Position numbers and translations under genes: made by a program
Assembly (NCBI GenBank): GCA_937952975.1
Contig: CALFXX010000073.1
Span: 1-64,000, forward strand
DNA: 64,000 nucleotides
Reading direction: 5' to 3'
From: an uncultured Alcaligenaceae bacterium
Lineage (GTDB): Bacteria > Pseudomonadota > Gammaproteobacteria > Burkholderiales > Burkholderiaceae_B
Part shown: positions 43,841 through 51,047 of the stretch, piece by piece
Numbering within the stretch: the first letter of the stretch is position 1
How the letters are laid out: the number at the start of each line of letters is the position of its first letter
Notes under the pieces: model-generated
Database searches by the model: none
The model's input: only the letters and a program-made list of their open reading frames with translations
Told to the model about the DNA's origin: nothing

Positions 43841-44428
43841 ATGCCTAAAGGTTCAACGTTGTTCATTCTTGACGCTCAGGGTTGGCTTGTACCAAACGCA
43901 AACGTGGCGCTACGGCCCTCGCCAAACTTTAACGAGCGGCCTGCAGGCAGTACCGTGTCGTTGCTCGTCATTCACAACATCACTTTGCCACCAGGTCAGT
44001 TTGGCACGCCTTACATTGCCGACTTATTTTTAAACCAGCTTGACCTCAGCGCCGACCCTTGGTTTAGCAACGTTGAGGGGCTTAAAGTTTCGGCCCATTT
44101 TGTGATTGATCGTACCGGGCAAATTACACAGTTTGTATCGTGTGCTGATCGTGCTTGGCATGCAGGCGTTTCATCGTTCGACGGGCGCGAGCAATGCAAT
44201 GATTTTTCAATTGGTATCGAGCTCGAAGGCACCGATGACGTAGCGTTTGAAGACGTGCAATACGAGCGCCTCGCGAGGCTCACGCAGTGTTTGCGCGAGC
44301 GCTACCCGTTAACCGCTGCAACAGGGCACTCAGATATTGCCCCTGGACGCAAAACAGACCCAGGACCATTCTTTGACTGGTCACGCTTTAGTGCGTTAGC
44401 GCTATGGCCAACAGCTCATAGGGGCTAA
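43841..44428 (+). CDS. ampD: 1,6-anhydro-N-acetylmuramyl-L-alanine amidase AmpD
   Basis: AmpD is a cytoplasmic zinc amidase that splits anhydroMurNAc-peptides during peptidoglycan recycling; its loss derepresses AmpC in some bacteria. The 195-aa protein has LLVIHNITLPPGQFG (zinc His), VSAHFVIDRTGQITQFVSCADRAWHAGVSSFDGREQCNDFSIGIELEG (catalytic Glu and His), and GHSDIAPGRKTDPGPFFDW (zinc His and Asp). All ligands are present. It has no signal peptide, as expected for AmpD. Confidence 0.95.
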   Translation: MPKGSTLFILDAQGWLVPNANVALRPSPNFNERPAGSTVSLLVIHNITLPPGQFGTPYIADLFLNQLDLSADPWFSNVEGLKVSAHFVIDRTGQITQFVSCADRAWHAGVSSFDGREQCNDFSIGIELEGTDDVAFEDVQYERLARLTQCLRERYPLTAATGHSDIAPGRKTDPGPFFDWSRFSALALWPTAHRG

Positions 44429-44456
44429 AGTGCGACAAAGGGCGCTCAACATGAAA

Positions 44457-44480
44457 CTAGCCGCGACCCAGCGCGGCTAG
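44457..44480. terminator. Hairpin between convergent ampD and htpG
   Basis: A perfect 9-bp stem CTAGCCGCG / CGCGGCTAG with loop ACCCAG lies between the two gene ends. The T-rich tail is weak (TTTCATGTT on the minus strand), so termination is likely but not certain. Confidence 0.5.
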
Positions 44481-44534
44481 TGATGACTCATCGCAGCAAC
44501 TACAAGAGCTATTGGCTAAGCCCCTGAGCCACCC

Positions 44535-46442
44535 TTAGGCCAGCAACAACTGATTCACACGCTTCACAAAAGCAGTTGGATCAGGTAGCTGCGAGCCGTC
44601 TGCCAATAGCGCCTGTTCAAACAACAACGTTGCCCAGTCGTTAAATGTTTCGTCAGAAGCCGCTTGCACTCGCGCCACCAAGGCATGCTCAGGATTAATC
44701 TCAAGTACAGGCAACACGTTTGGAGCAGCCTGGCCTGCCGCTTTAAGCATACGCTGCAGGTGAGGACTCAAATCGTTTTGTCCCACGACCACGCACGAAG
44801 GCGAATCGACTAACCGTAAGGTGACGCGCACTTCTTTGACGCGATCTTTTAAGGACTCTTGCAAACGCTCAACCAGCGGCTTGAACTGTTCAGCCACTTC
44901 GGTTTGATGTTTCTTTTCTTCATCATCGGCCAACGCTTCAAGATCAAGCCCACCTTTGGCCACTGACACGAACTGCTTACCATCAAACTCACGCAGGTGC
45001 GACAACATCCATTCGTCAACGCGATCCCACATCACCAACACGTCGATACCTTTCTTGCGGAAGATCTCGATGTGCGGGCTGTTGCTACCAGCGGTATAGC
45101 TATCGGCCGTAACGTAATAAATTTTGTCTTGACCGTCTTTCATGCCAGCAACGTAATCGGCCAACGTGACAGTTTGCGCGTCAGTACCTTGCTTCGTTGA
45201 AGCAAAACGCAACAGCTTGGCAATACGCTCGATGTTGCCAGAGTCTTCGCCCGTGCCTTCTTTTAGTACCTGACCAAACTCGGCCCAGAAGGTTGCGTAG
45301 TCTTCTTTTTTGTTTTCAGCCAAATCCTCAAGCATGCTCAAGATACGCTTGGTTGAGCCTTCACGAATCGCTTTCACATCACGGCTTTCTTGCAGCAGCT
45401 CACGCGAGACGTTCAGTGGCAAATCAGCCGAATCAATCACCCCACGCACAAAGCGCAGGTATGAGGGGAGCATTTGCTCGGCATCGTCCATGATGAAAAC
45501 ACGCTTGACGTAGAGCTTGACGCCACGACGCGCGTCGCGATCCCACATATCAAACGGCGCGTGCTTGGGAATAAACAACAATTGCGTGTATTCGCTGCGA
45601 CCTTCAACGCGGTTGTGCGTCCAGGCAAGCGGATCATCAAAGTCATGCGATACATGCTTGTAAAACTCGCGATATTGCTCATCCGTCACGTCAGATTTAC
45701 TGCGTGTCCATAACGCATTCGCCTGATTAACGGCTTCCCACTCAGTCGTTTTGACTTGCTCAGACTTATCCTTATCCCACTCTTCTTTGAGCATTTCAAC
45801 GGGCAACGAGATGTGGTCTGAATAGCGACGCAATACTTCGCGCAACTTGTAGCCATTCAAAAACTCGTCTTCATCGGCACGCAAGTGCAAGGTGACTTCA
45901 GTGCCGCGTTCAGCGCGCTCGATTGCTGCGATCGTAAACTCGCCTTGGCCGTCTGACTCCCACATCACGCCTTGGTCGGCGGAGGCACCTGCGCGGCGGC
46001 TGCGAACCGTCACTTTTTCAGCGACGATAAACGACGAATAAAAACCGACGCCAAATTGACCAATCAATTGTGCGTCTTTTTTGTTATCACCAGTCAATTT
46101 AGAAAAGAACTCGCGCGTACCCGAGCGTGCGATCGTGCCAAGGTTGGCCACCGCCTCGTCACGCGACATACCCACGCCATTATCTGAAATCGTAATCGTG
46201 CGAGCAGCCTTGTCAAAATCAACCCGCACGTGCAGGTCACCAAAGCCTTCGAGCAGTGCAGGCTGATCAATCGCCTCAAACCGCAGCTTGTCGCACGCGT
46301 CTGAAGCGTTAGAGACCAATTCACGCAAAAAAATCTCTTTATTACTGTAAAGCGAATGGATCATCAGGTGCATCAGCTGCTTAACTTCAGCCTGAAAACC
46401 CATTGTTTGAGCGGCGTCTGCCGCTGGAGTTGCTTGATTCAT
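44535..46442 (-). CDS. htpG: Chaperone protein HtpG (Hsp90)
   Basis: HtpG is the bacterial Hsp90, an ATP-dependent dimeric chaperone. The 635-aa product from the ATG at 46442 has the GHKL ATP site (LRELVSNASDACDKLRFEA, ISDNGVGMSRDEAVANLGTIARSGT, LIGQFGVGFYSSFIVA), the middle domain (GVKLYVKRVFIMDDAE, GVIDSADLPLNVSRELLQESR), and the C-terminal dimer domain (TLRLVDSPSCVVVGQNDLSPHLQRML). A start one codon (46445) or eight codons (46466) upstream is possible. A perfect DnaA box lies just upstream. Confidence 0.97.
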   Translation of the reverse strand: MNQATPAADAAQTMGFQAEVKQLMHLMIHSLYSNKEIFLRELVSNASDACDKLRFEAIDQPALLEGFGDLHVRVDFDKAARTITISDNGVGMSRDEAVANLGTIARSGTREFFSKLTGDNKKDAQLIGQFGVGFYSSFIVAEKVTVRSRRAGASADQGVMWESDGQGEFTIAAIERAERGTEVTLHLRADEDEFLNGYKLREVLRRYSDHISLPVEMLKEEWDKDKSEQVKTTEWEAVNQANALWTRSKSDVTDEQYREFYKHVSHDFDDPLAWTHNRVEGRSEYTQLLFIPKHAPFDMWDRDARRGVKLYVKRVFIMDDAEQMLPSYLRFVRGVIDSADLPLNVSRELLQESRDVKAIREGSTKRILSMLEDLAENKKEDYATFWAEFGQVLKEGTGEDSGNIERIAKLLRFASTKQGTDAQTVTLADYVAGMKDGQDKIYYVTADSYTAGSNSPHIEIFRKKGIDVLVMWDRVDEWMLSHLREFDGKQFVSVAKGGLDLEALADDEEKKHQTEVAEQFKPLVERLQESLKDRVKEVRVTLRLVDSPSCVVVGQNDLSPHLQRMLKAAGQAAPNVLPVLEINPEHALVARVQAASDETFNDWATLLFEQALLADGSQLPDPTAFVKRVNQLLLA

Positions 46443-46458
46443 CATGCTCACCGAAAAG

Positions 46459-46467
46459 TTATCCACA
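46459..46467 (+). promoter_or_regulatory. Consensus DnaA box upstream of htpG
   Basis: The 9-mer TTATCCACA is the exact DnaA-box consensus, located 17-25 bp before the htpG start. I saw no cluster of further boxes, so this is not an origin. It could be an isolated DnaA regulatory site or a chance match. Confidence 0.45.
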
Positions 46468-46600
46468 GGGTGTACTCAGACCAGATTCATACAGGTCTGA
46501 ACTTCTGCAGGGTATTTGGGGGGTAAATGGCGAATTTCAAGGGCGCACGAGTCAGCCGTCCTAAACACCAAAGTGGGCTTAGTGCTTTAAGGCAAAGGCC

Positions 46601-47962
46601 TCAAGACTGAGCTGCTAGCTCACTGACTAAATCTTCAATATCGGGGCAGCTATCGAGCCTAGTCACCACCTCTTTTAGCCGCTCGGAAGAGCCCATCGGC
46701 TGCGCGGCCAGTTGCCAACAGCGATCAAACTTTGTGGTGCGCGCCTGCTCGCTGAGGGGCCGTGCGGGGCTAGCCAACATGGCATCGATGTGGTGCTCAA
46801 GCACCCTGCCATCAACCAAACGCACGCACACGAGCTGCGGGCCTAGGGCATTTGGGTTTGGGTTGTCGTCGACCTGCATGGTGACTTTGCAGGCCAACGC
46901 ATAGGTTTGCGCGTCAAACAAAGCATTACCCCTGAAATGCATGGCGTCCAAGACCCCATGCTGCAACACCTTGGCCAACACAAAAGGCATGCACAACCGA
47001 GCATAGTTTGGCGTCGGGTGTTGCACGGGTGGGCGGTTCACCAAGTGATTGATCAAGGGTGGCCCAATGACCGTGATCTCAGCAACGTCTTGCATTGAAA
47101 ACTTGGCCTGCTCACGCAGAACAGTTAACCCCTCGATGCCGCCATGAGTAGCCCGTCCGCTTGGGTAGGGTTTGTGGCTCAGTGCTGCAATTTTTGGCTG
47201 CTCAGCCAGGCCAACCATGGCTCTTTCAAGATCCCAGTCTGTTTCAAACATCGTGAGATAGCCAAACTTGCCTGTTAAGGGCGTCTGTAAGCTCGGAAAG
47301 CCCGTCTGCGCCAAGTCACAGGACTGCATCGCCGCACGCGCGTTTAACCCAATCTGCAGGGGCAGCACCACACTACCCTCGGTGTGCGCCTGCATCGTGC
47401 CGCTGACCTGTGCGAGTTGATGTCCAAACGCGGCAAGCGTGGTGTCCGCATCAAAGCCGCGCAAATTGGCCAGGCCCGCCACCGCACCAAAGCCCCCCGA
47501 GGTTGCCGGCCGAAAAAACCGCAACCCCAGGTTTGAAGCTAGGCCGATGGTGCACGCAATATCAACACCTGCGGCCAGGGCGGTCAGAAGCTGTTTTCCG
47601 GTGACGCCACCTCGTACCTGCGCCTCGGCTAACAGCACCGGCAGCAGGGTCGCCATCGCGTGCAGCACCGCGCCCTCGTGCAGGCAGTCATATTCTTGGC
47701 AGTGGATTTGATAGGCATTGACGAGCACAGCCTGCCCCCTCGGCAGCCTCAGGTCGGTGCCCCAGACCGACACCTCTGCACCCTCACCCCAGCTACGAAC
47801 GGCCTTGAGCAAAGGCTGGATTTCAGGCGTACTGCCACCGGCGACGCCGACGCCTAACGTATCTAACAAAAAGATTTTTGCGCGCTCAATCGCCTGAGGC
47901 GTTAACGAGTCAAAGGTCAGCGCTGAGGCATGACGGGCAAGTTGTAGATCAAGGCTTGGCAT
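46601..47962 (-). CDS. MmgE/PrpD family protein
   Basis: This 453-aa protein is of the MmgE/PrpD fold, whose best-known member is 2-methylcitrate dehydratase. The family features include KIFLLDTLGVGVAGGS near residue 30, ALVNAYQIHCQEYDCLHEGAVLHAMATLLPVLLAEA near residues 78-112 (equivalent to the conserved D/H region), and FRPATSGGFGAVAGLANLRGFDADTTLAAFG near 150-180. It is not beside prpB/prpC, so a true PrpD role is doubtful. Stand-alone MmgE/PrpD genes near TTT receptors are common in this bacterial group. It ends 93 bp from the sequence upstream of htpG. Confidence 0.85.
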   Translation of the reverse strand: MPSLDLQLARHASALTFDSLTPQAIERAKIFLLDTLGVGVAGGSTPEIQPLLKAVRSWGEGAEVSVWGTDLRLPRGQAVLVNAYQIHCQEYDCLHEGAVLHAMATLLPVLLAEAQVRGGVTGKQLLTALAAGVDIACTIGLASNLGLRFFRPATSGGFGAVAGLANLRGFDADTTLAAFGHQLAQVSGTMQAHTEGSVVLPLQIGLNARAAMQSCDLAQTGFPSLQTPLTGKFGYLTMFETDWDLERAMVGLAEQPKIAALSHKPYPSGRATHGGIEGLTVLREQAKFSMQDVAEITVIGPPLINHLVNRPPVQHPTPNYARLCMPFVLAKVLQHGVLDAMHFRGNALFDAQTYALACKVTMQVDDNPNPNALGPQLVCVRLVDGRVLEHHIDAMLASPARPLSEQARTTKFDRCWQLAAQPMGSSERLKEVVTRLDSCPDIEDLVSELAAQS

Positions 47963-48103
47963 GGTGTGACCGTAAGTAGTGGCTTTGATGGTTTGCGATG
48001 AATCTTAACAAGTAGAGCGGGGCAAACTGGGCCCTGGTCAAGCCTCAAGACAAGAGTTGATAGTCCTGAACACCCCCTCGCGCGCAAAATTTTTATTACA
48101 ACG

Positions 48104-48109
48104 TATAAT
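48104..48109 (+). promoter_or_regulatory. -10 element of the tRNA-Leu promoter
   Basis: A perfect TATAAT lies 42 bp upstream of the tRNA-Leu 5' end in an otherwise gene-free stretch. The -35 region (CGCGCA at 17 bp) is poor. Confidence 0.5.
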
Positions 48110-48151
48110 GCACGTCTTCGTTCCAAAGCGCCTCGCGCGCGATCCCCCAAA

Positions 48152-48236
48152 GCCCGGGTGGTGAAATTGGTAGACGCAGGGGACTCAAAATCCCCCGCCG
48201 CAAGGCGTGCCGGTTCGATTCCGGCCCCGGGCACCA
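48152..48236 (+). tRNA. tRNA-Leu (anticodon CAA)
   Basis: This 85-nt class II tRNA has acceptor GCCCGGG / CCCGGGC, a D-arm with GAAATTGGTAGACGC, anticodon stem GGGGA/TCCCC with loop CTCAAAA (anticodon CAA), a long variable arm (GCCGCAAGGCGT), T-arm GCCGGTTCGATTCCGGC, and an encoded CCA. It is followed by accessory genes, as tRNA-Leu genes often serve as integration sites. I found no repeat of its 3' end downstream. Confidence 0.97.
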
Positions 48237-48285
48237 TCTAAATCCTTGATTCTCAAGGTAACATTCAATTAATTACGTGCACAGT

Positions 48286-48305
48286 CAAAAAATGGCCATT
48301 TTTTG
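48286..48305 (+). terminator. Palindromic terminator after tRNA-Leu
   Basis: A perfect 20-bp palindrome CAAAAAATGGCC / GGCCATTTTTTG (overlapping at the centre) lies 50 bp beyond the tRNA. Its A-run/T-run arms would form an A-U stem ending in U, which fits a weak bidirectional terminator. Confidence 0.5.
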
Positions 48306-48412
48306 TGCTGCGCTTTACGCCATGGCGTATGCCTGCGTAACAACTTGTAAATTAAATAGAGCTTTGAATGAGCTCAATTTATACTATCGTGAGTATTGAC
48401 TCGCTGAAAAAC

Positions 48413-48703
48413 ATGAAACCTTCTGTCGCGCTTGAGTTAAAACGTATTGCTATCCGCGAGGCCACGGGTCGCTATCGTGCGACCAACCCACGCGTATTCG
48501 GTTCCGTTTTGCATGGACTAGATCATGACGGTAGCGACATCGACATTCTTGTTGACGCATTACCAGGCGCCACATTATTCGATCTTGGCGGCCTTCAGAT
48601 CGAGTTAGAAGAATTATTGGGCGTACCCGTTGATTTACTAACGCCTCAGGATCTGCCAATTAAATTTCGGCAACAAGTTTTGCAAGAAGCTATCCCTGTA
48701 TGA
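48413..48703 (+). CDS. mntA: MntA-type nucleotidyltransferase antitoxin
   Basis: This 96-aa minimal nucleotidyltransferase has the defining motif GS-x10-DxD (FGSVLHGLDHDGSDIDILVD) near residues 32-51, with the metal-binding aspartates intact. MntA antitoxins AMPylate a tyrosine of the HepT toxin and so silence it. The ATG at 48413 is chosen because the conserved region follows at the usual distance; an upstream ATG at 48368 adds 15 residues. The gene overlaps hepT by 4 nt (ATGA), the standard operon structure. Confidence 0.87.
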   Translation: MKPSVALELKRIAIREATGRYRATNPRVFGSVLHGLDHDGSDIDILVDALPGATLFDLGGLQIELEELLGVPVDLLTPQDLPIKFRQQVLQEAIPV

Positions 48704-49074
48704 AGGGTCCGTGCCTTACGGACTACCTCGGTCACATGCAAGTTGCTGCCTCTGATGCGTGCAGCTTTGTTGAAGGACTCAATCAAGCAGATTTTCATGA
48801 TGATAAACGCACTCAAAGCGCTGTTGTGATGAGCCTGATCGTCATCGGAGAAGCCGCCACCAAAGTAATGGATCAGTTTCCGGAGTTCGCTGCAAAAAAC
48901 AGTGAGATCTCTTGGCGAAGTATGAGAGGTATGCGAAACCGAATAGCACATGGATACTTCGATATCAACTTGGAGGTCGTTTGGGACACTGTACAAACGG
49001 CATTACCCACATTGCTATTGCAGTTGCCTGAATTAATCAAATCTTCAGAGCAATCCGATCCCATCAAAAAGTAA
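48700..49074 (+). CDS. hepT: HepT-type RNase toxin (DUF86)
   Basis: This 124-aa HEPN-domain protein has the catalytic RX4HXY motif intact (RNRIAHGYFDI, residues about 79-89). The HEPN dimer cleaves RNA, or is held inactive when MntA AMPylates the tyrosine of HXY. Preceding helices (MSLIVIGEAATKVMDQFPE, ISWRSMRGM) match the family. Together with MntA it forms a type VII toxin-antitoxin pair. It sits directly downstream of tRNA-Leu, where mobile genes often land. Confidence 0.88.
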   Translation: MKGPCLTDYLGHMQVAASDACSFVEGLNQADFHDDKRTQSAVVMSLIVIGEAATKVMDQFPEFAAKNSEISWRSMRGMRNRIAHGYFDINLEVVWDTVQTALPTLLLQLPELIKSSEQSDPIKK

Positions 49075-49087
49075 CGTCACAGCAATA

Positions 49088-49249
49088 ATGTCCAAATTTA
49101 CCCCTGAGTATCCTGAACACGTTCGGGTGGTTATTCGAGCGCTAAAACGCGCCCGAAAATTAGCTCGAAAAGTGTCACAAGAGACGGGCACGCCCCTTAT
49201 TTACATGAAGGGCGACAAAATTATTAAAGAGATGATTGCCAAGGTCTGA
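49088..49249 (+). CDS. 53-aa hypothetical protein
   Basis: This small frame (ATG 49088, TGA 49247) encodes a basic helix rich in Arg/Lys/Ala (VVIRALKRARKLARKV) followed by ETGTPLIYMKGDKIIKEM. The TGTPL-(I/V)-x-x-x-(D/G)-(D/G)-K-I-(I/V) ending resembles small proteins often seen in toxin-antitoxin neighbourhoods. I cannot name a family. It starts 13 bp after the hepT stop, so it may belong to that operon. The frame continues open past its TGA into the next small gene. Confidence 0.45.
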   Translation: MSKFTPEYPEHVRVVIRALKRARKLARKVSQETGTPLIYMKGDKIIKEMIAKV

Positions 49250-49336
49250 GCCAAGACCCAACGTTTTGCTATTTTTGCTCATGACAAGAGGCTGGTACAC
49301 ATCATCCCTCGATCCATCATTGCACCGCAGATCAAA

Positions 49337-49507
49337 ATGAAGCCTTCTATCGCACCTAAACTCAATAGTAAGCGACCAACTACCTATTTCCTTTCCGCAA
49401 AGTTGAGTGAAACTTTGTTAGAAAAGCTTGATGACGCGTCATTAATCAATGTTGTGAAATCTCGCCGAGGCGGAAAAACGGTGAAGGTGAAACTTGAAGA
49501 CCTATAG
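49337..49507 (+). CDS. 56-aa hypothetical protein in the same frame
   Basis: The frame begins at ATG 49337 and encodes a basic protein (KPSIAPKLNSKRPTTYFLS, LLEKLDDASLINVVKSRRGG, KTVKVKLEDL). It is in the same reading frame as the 53-aa gene, separated only by the TGA at 49247 and 29 sense codons. It could be a separate gene, or both could be pieces of one gene interrupted by a stop. I recognise no family. The remaining 204 bp to the next gene hold nothing I can assign. Confidence 0.35.
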   Translation: MKPSIAPKLNSKRPTTYFLSAKLSETLLEKLDDASLINVVKSRRGGKTVKVKLEDL

Positions 49508-49711
49508 TATTTGAATGCGGGGCTTCTCCTGTCTGTGCGAAACCGTACGACGGCAAGCTTTGAATCTGAGTAGTATGTCGCTAGGTCTCTTACAAAATGC
49601 GATTAGCAACCGGACTATGGAAGAATCAGCTACAAATCATCTAGTTTGACTTTAGTGTTGCCGCACAAGTCTGCACTCACATTTGTTGTTCGATAAGACC
49701 AAGGAATCAAT

Positions 49712-50113
49712 ATGCTCAGGTATCTTGGCATCTACTTTACGTTTTTAATCTCCCTCGTCGTCGTGGACATGATTTGGCTTTTAGGGATCGCAAAAACACT
49801 GTATCAAAGTCAGATGGGTGATCTGATGGCTAGCGAACCCAAACTCGCGGCGGGCGCCGCTTTTTACCTGTTGTACGCGCTCGGTGTCTGTATTTTCGTG
49901 ATAGTGCCTGCACTCAACAAACAGTCGGGGGTTGACGCGGTCTTGTATGGCGCGCTATTCGGCTTTTTCTGTTACATGACCTACGATCTGACCAACCTGG
50001 CAGTCGTACGCAACTTTCCAACAGGATTGGCTTTCATTGATATCGCTTGGGGGAGTTTTGTAACGGCCGCCTTATCTGGCTTTAGCTATTGGATCGTCAA
50101 GAAAATATCATAA
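49712..50113 (+). CDS. DUF2177 family membrane protein
   Basis: This 133-aa protein has four predicted transmembrane helices and DUF2177 features: FTFLISLVVVDMIWLLGIAKTLYQSQMGDLM near the N-terminus, FYLLYALGVCIFVIVPAL, LYGALFGFFCYMTYDLTNLAVV and the C-terminal DIAWGSFVTAALSGFSYWIVKK. The family has no known function. It has a plausible promoter-proximal position of its own and ends where a decayed MFS fragment begins on the opposite strand. Confidence 0.85.
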   Translation: MLRYLGIYFTFLISLVVVDMIWLLGIAKTLYQSQMGDLMASEPKLAAGAAFYLLYALGVCIFVIVPALNKQSGVDAVLYGALFGFFCYMTYDLTNLAVVRNFPTGLAFIDIAWGSFVTAALSGFSYWIVKKIS

Positions 50114-50182
50114 GATTTTTTTAAATCCAATCCTCCCTTGCACCAACCGCAGCTTACGCAGGGCGGAAATCCCGATCGCGAT
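50108..50182 (-). pseudogene. Remnant of an MFS transporter 3' end
   Basis: The minus strand encodes IAIGISALRKLRLVQGRIGF before a TGA. The C-terminus of the intact MFS gene at 51048-52358 reads IAIWIAAPRKVRAVQGRIKL, with 13 of 20 positions identical. At DNA level, 50129-50182 and 51057-51110 match at about 42 of 54 bases without gaps. No further MFS sequence is recognisable upstream of the fragment, so this is a short relic, not a gene. Confidence 0.75.
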
Positions 50183-50330
50183 CGGAAACCCGCACGGCTG
50201 AACGCGCAAAGGGCATTTTAATTTAGCAAACTGTACGCCACACCCTAACTAGGCGCGATCTTATTCTCTGTTAAGCCAAAATTTGTGCGGTAATGCTACA
50301 AGACCAATGACGTGCCTGGAGCATTAACGT

Positions 50331-50843
50331 ATGGCTTATTCAGTGGCCGAGCAAGACATGCTAAACGTGCTTGAGCAGCACATTGCCGCAGAAATGCAAG
50401 GCGACATGGACACCACGATGTCAACCATGTCTGCCAATCCGCATCTTTTGAATGTTCCCAATATGATTGGTGGCGACGGTTACGAGGGGGTCAAACAATT
50501 CTATTCGAACCATCTTGTCGGCAAATTCTTTCCGCCTGATGTGAAGTTCGAGACCGTTTCGGTGACCGTTGGGCGCACAAGAGTGGTTCAAGAGCTCGTG
50601 ATTTCGTTTACACACACCGCAGAAATCGAGTGGATGATCCCCGAGATCGCACCAACCAATAAAAAAATCGAAATCGCCTTTGTTGTTGTTGCCGGAATCG
50701 AAAACTTAAAGCTGACCCACGAGCACATTTATTGGGATCAAGCCAGCGTCCTAGTGCAACTTGGTTTACTCGACCCGCAGGGGCTTCCGGTGACCGGCGC
50801 AGAGAGTGCTAGAAGGTTACTGAGTTACTCAAGCACCGATTAG
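50331..50843 (+). CDS. SnoaL-like/NTF2-fold protein
   Basis: This 170-aa protein has an NTF2-like cone fold pattern: an N-terminal helix pair (VAEQDMLNVLEQHIAAEMQGDMDTTMSTM), a GGDGYEGVKQFYSNHLVGKFFPPDVKFETVSVTVGRTRVVQELVISFTHTAEIEWM stretch of strands, and a closing LKLTHEHIYWDQASVLVQLGLLD. Such proteins include ester cyclases and dehalogenase-like enzymes. The substrate cannot be inferred. The gene lies between the MFS relic and the intact MFS gene, which point the other way. Confidence 0.75.
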   Translation: MAYSVAEQDMLNVLEQHIAAEMQGDMDTTMSTMSANPHLLNVPNMIGGDGYEGVKQFYSNHLVGKFFPPDVKFETVSVTVGRTRVVQELVISFTHTAEIEWMIPEIAPTNKKIEIAFVVVAGIENLKLTHEHIYWDQASVLVQLGLLDPQGLPVTGAESARRLLSYSSTD

Positions 50844-51047
50844 CTCAAGCGCGTCATACTTAGTTGACGAAAAACTGCTGACTTGATGACTGCCGACACA
50901 ACGGCTAATACTCAAACACCGCAACAACAAGTACAAACCTACTCAAGTAACTTACCAACCTGTCAGGGTGCCAACATAAATCTTGGAGTCGGTGTGTGGG
51001 TACGAAGAATTACCCAACTGGCGATAGATATGTGGGTGAGTGGTATG

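Noticed and set aside
46459..46467. Possible replication origin because of the DnaA box
   Set aside because: Only one box is present, with no AT-rich unwinding region or dnaA/dnaN/parAB genes nearby.
48237..51047. Integrated mobile element at tRNA-Leu
   Set aside because: The location and gene content are suggestive, but there is no integrase, transposase or repeated tRNA 3' end in the window.
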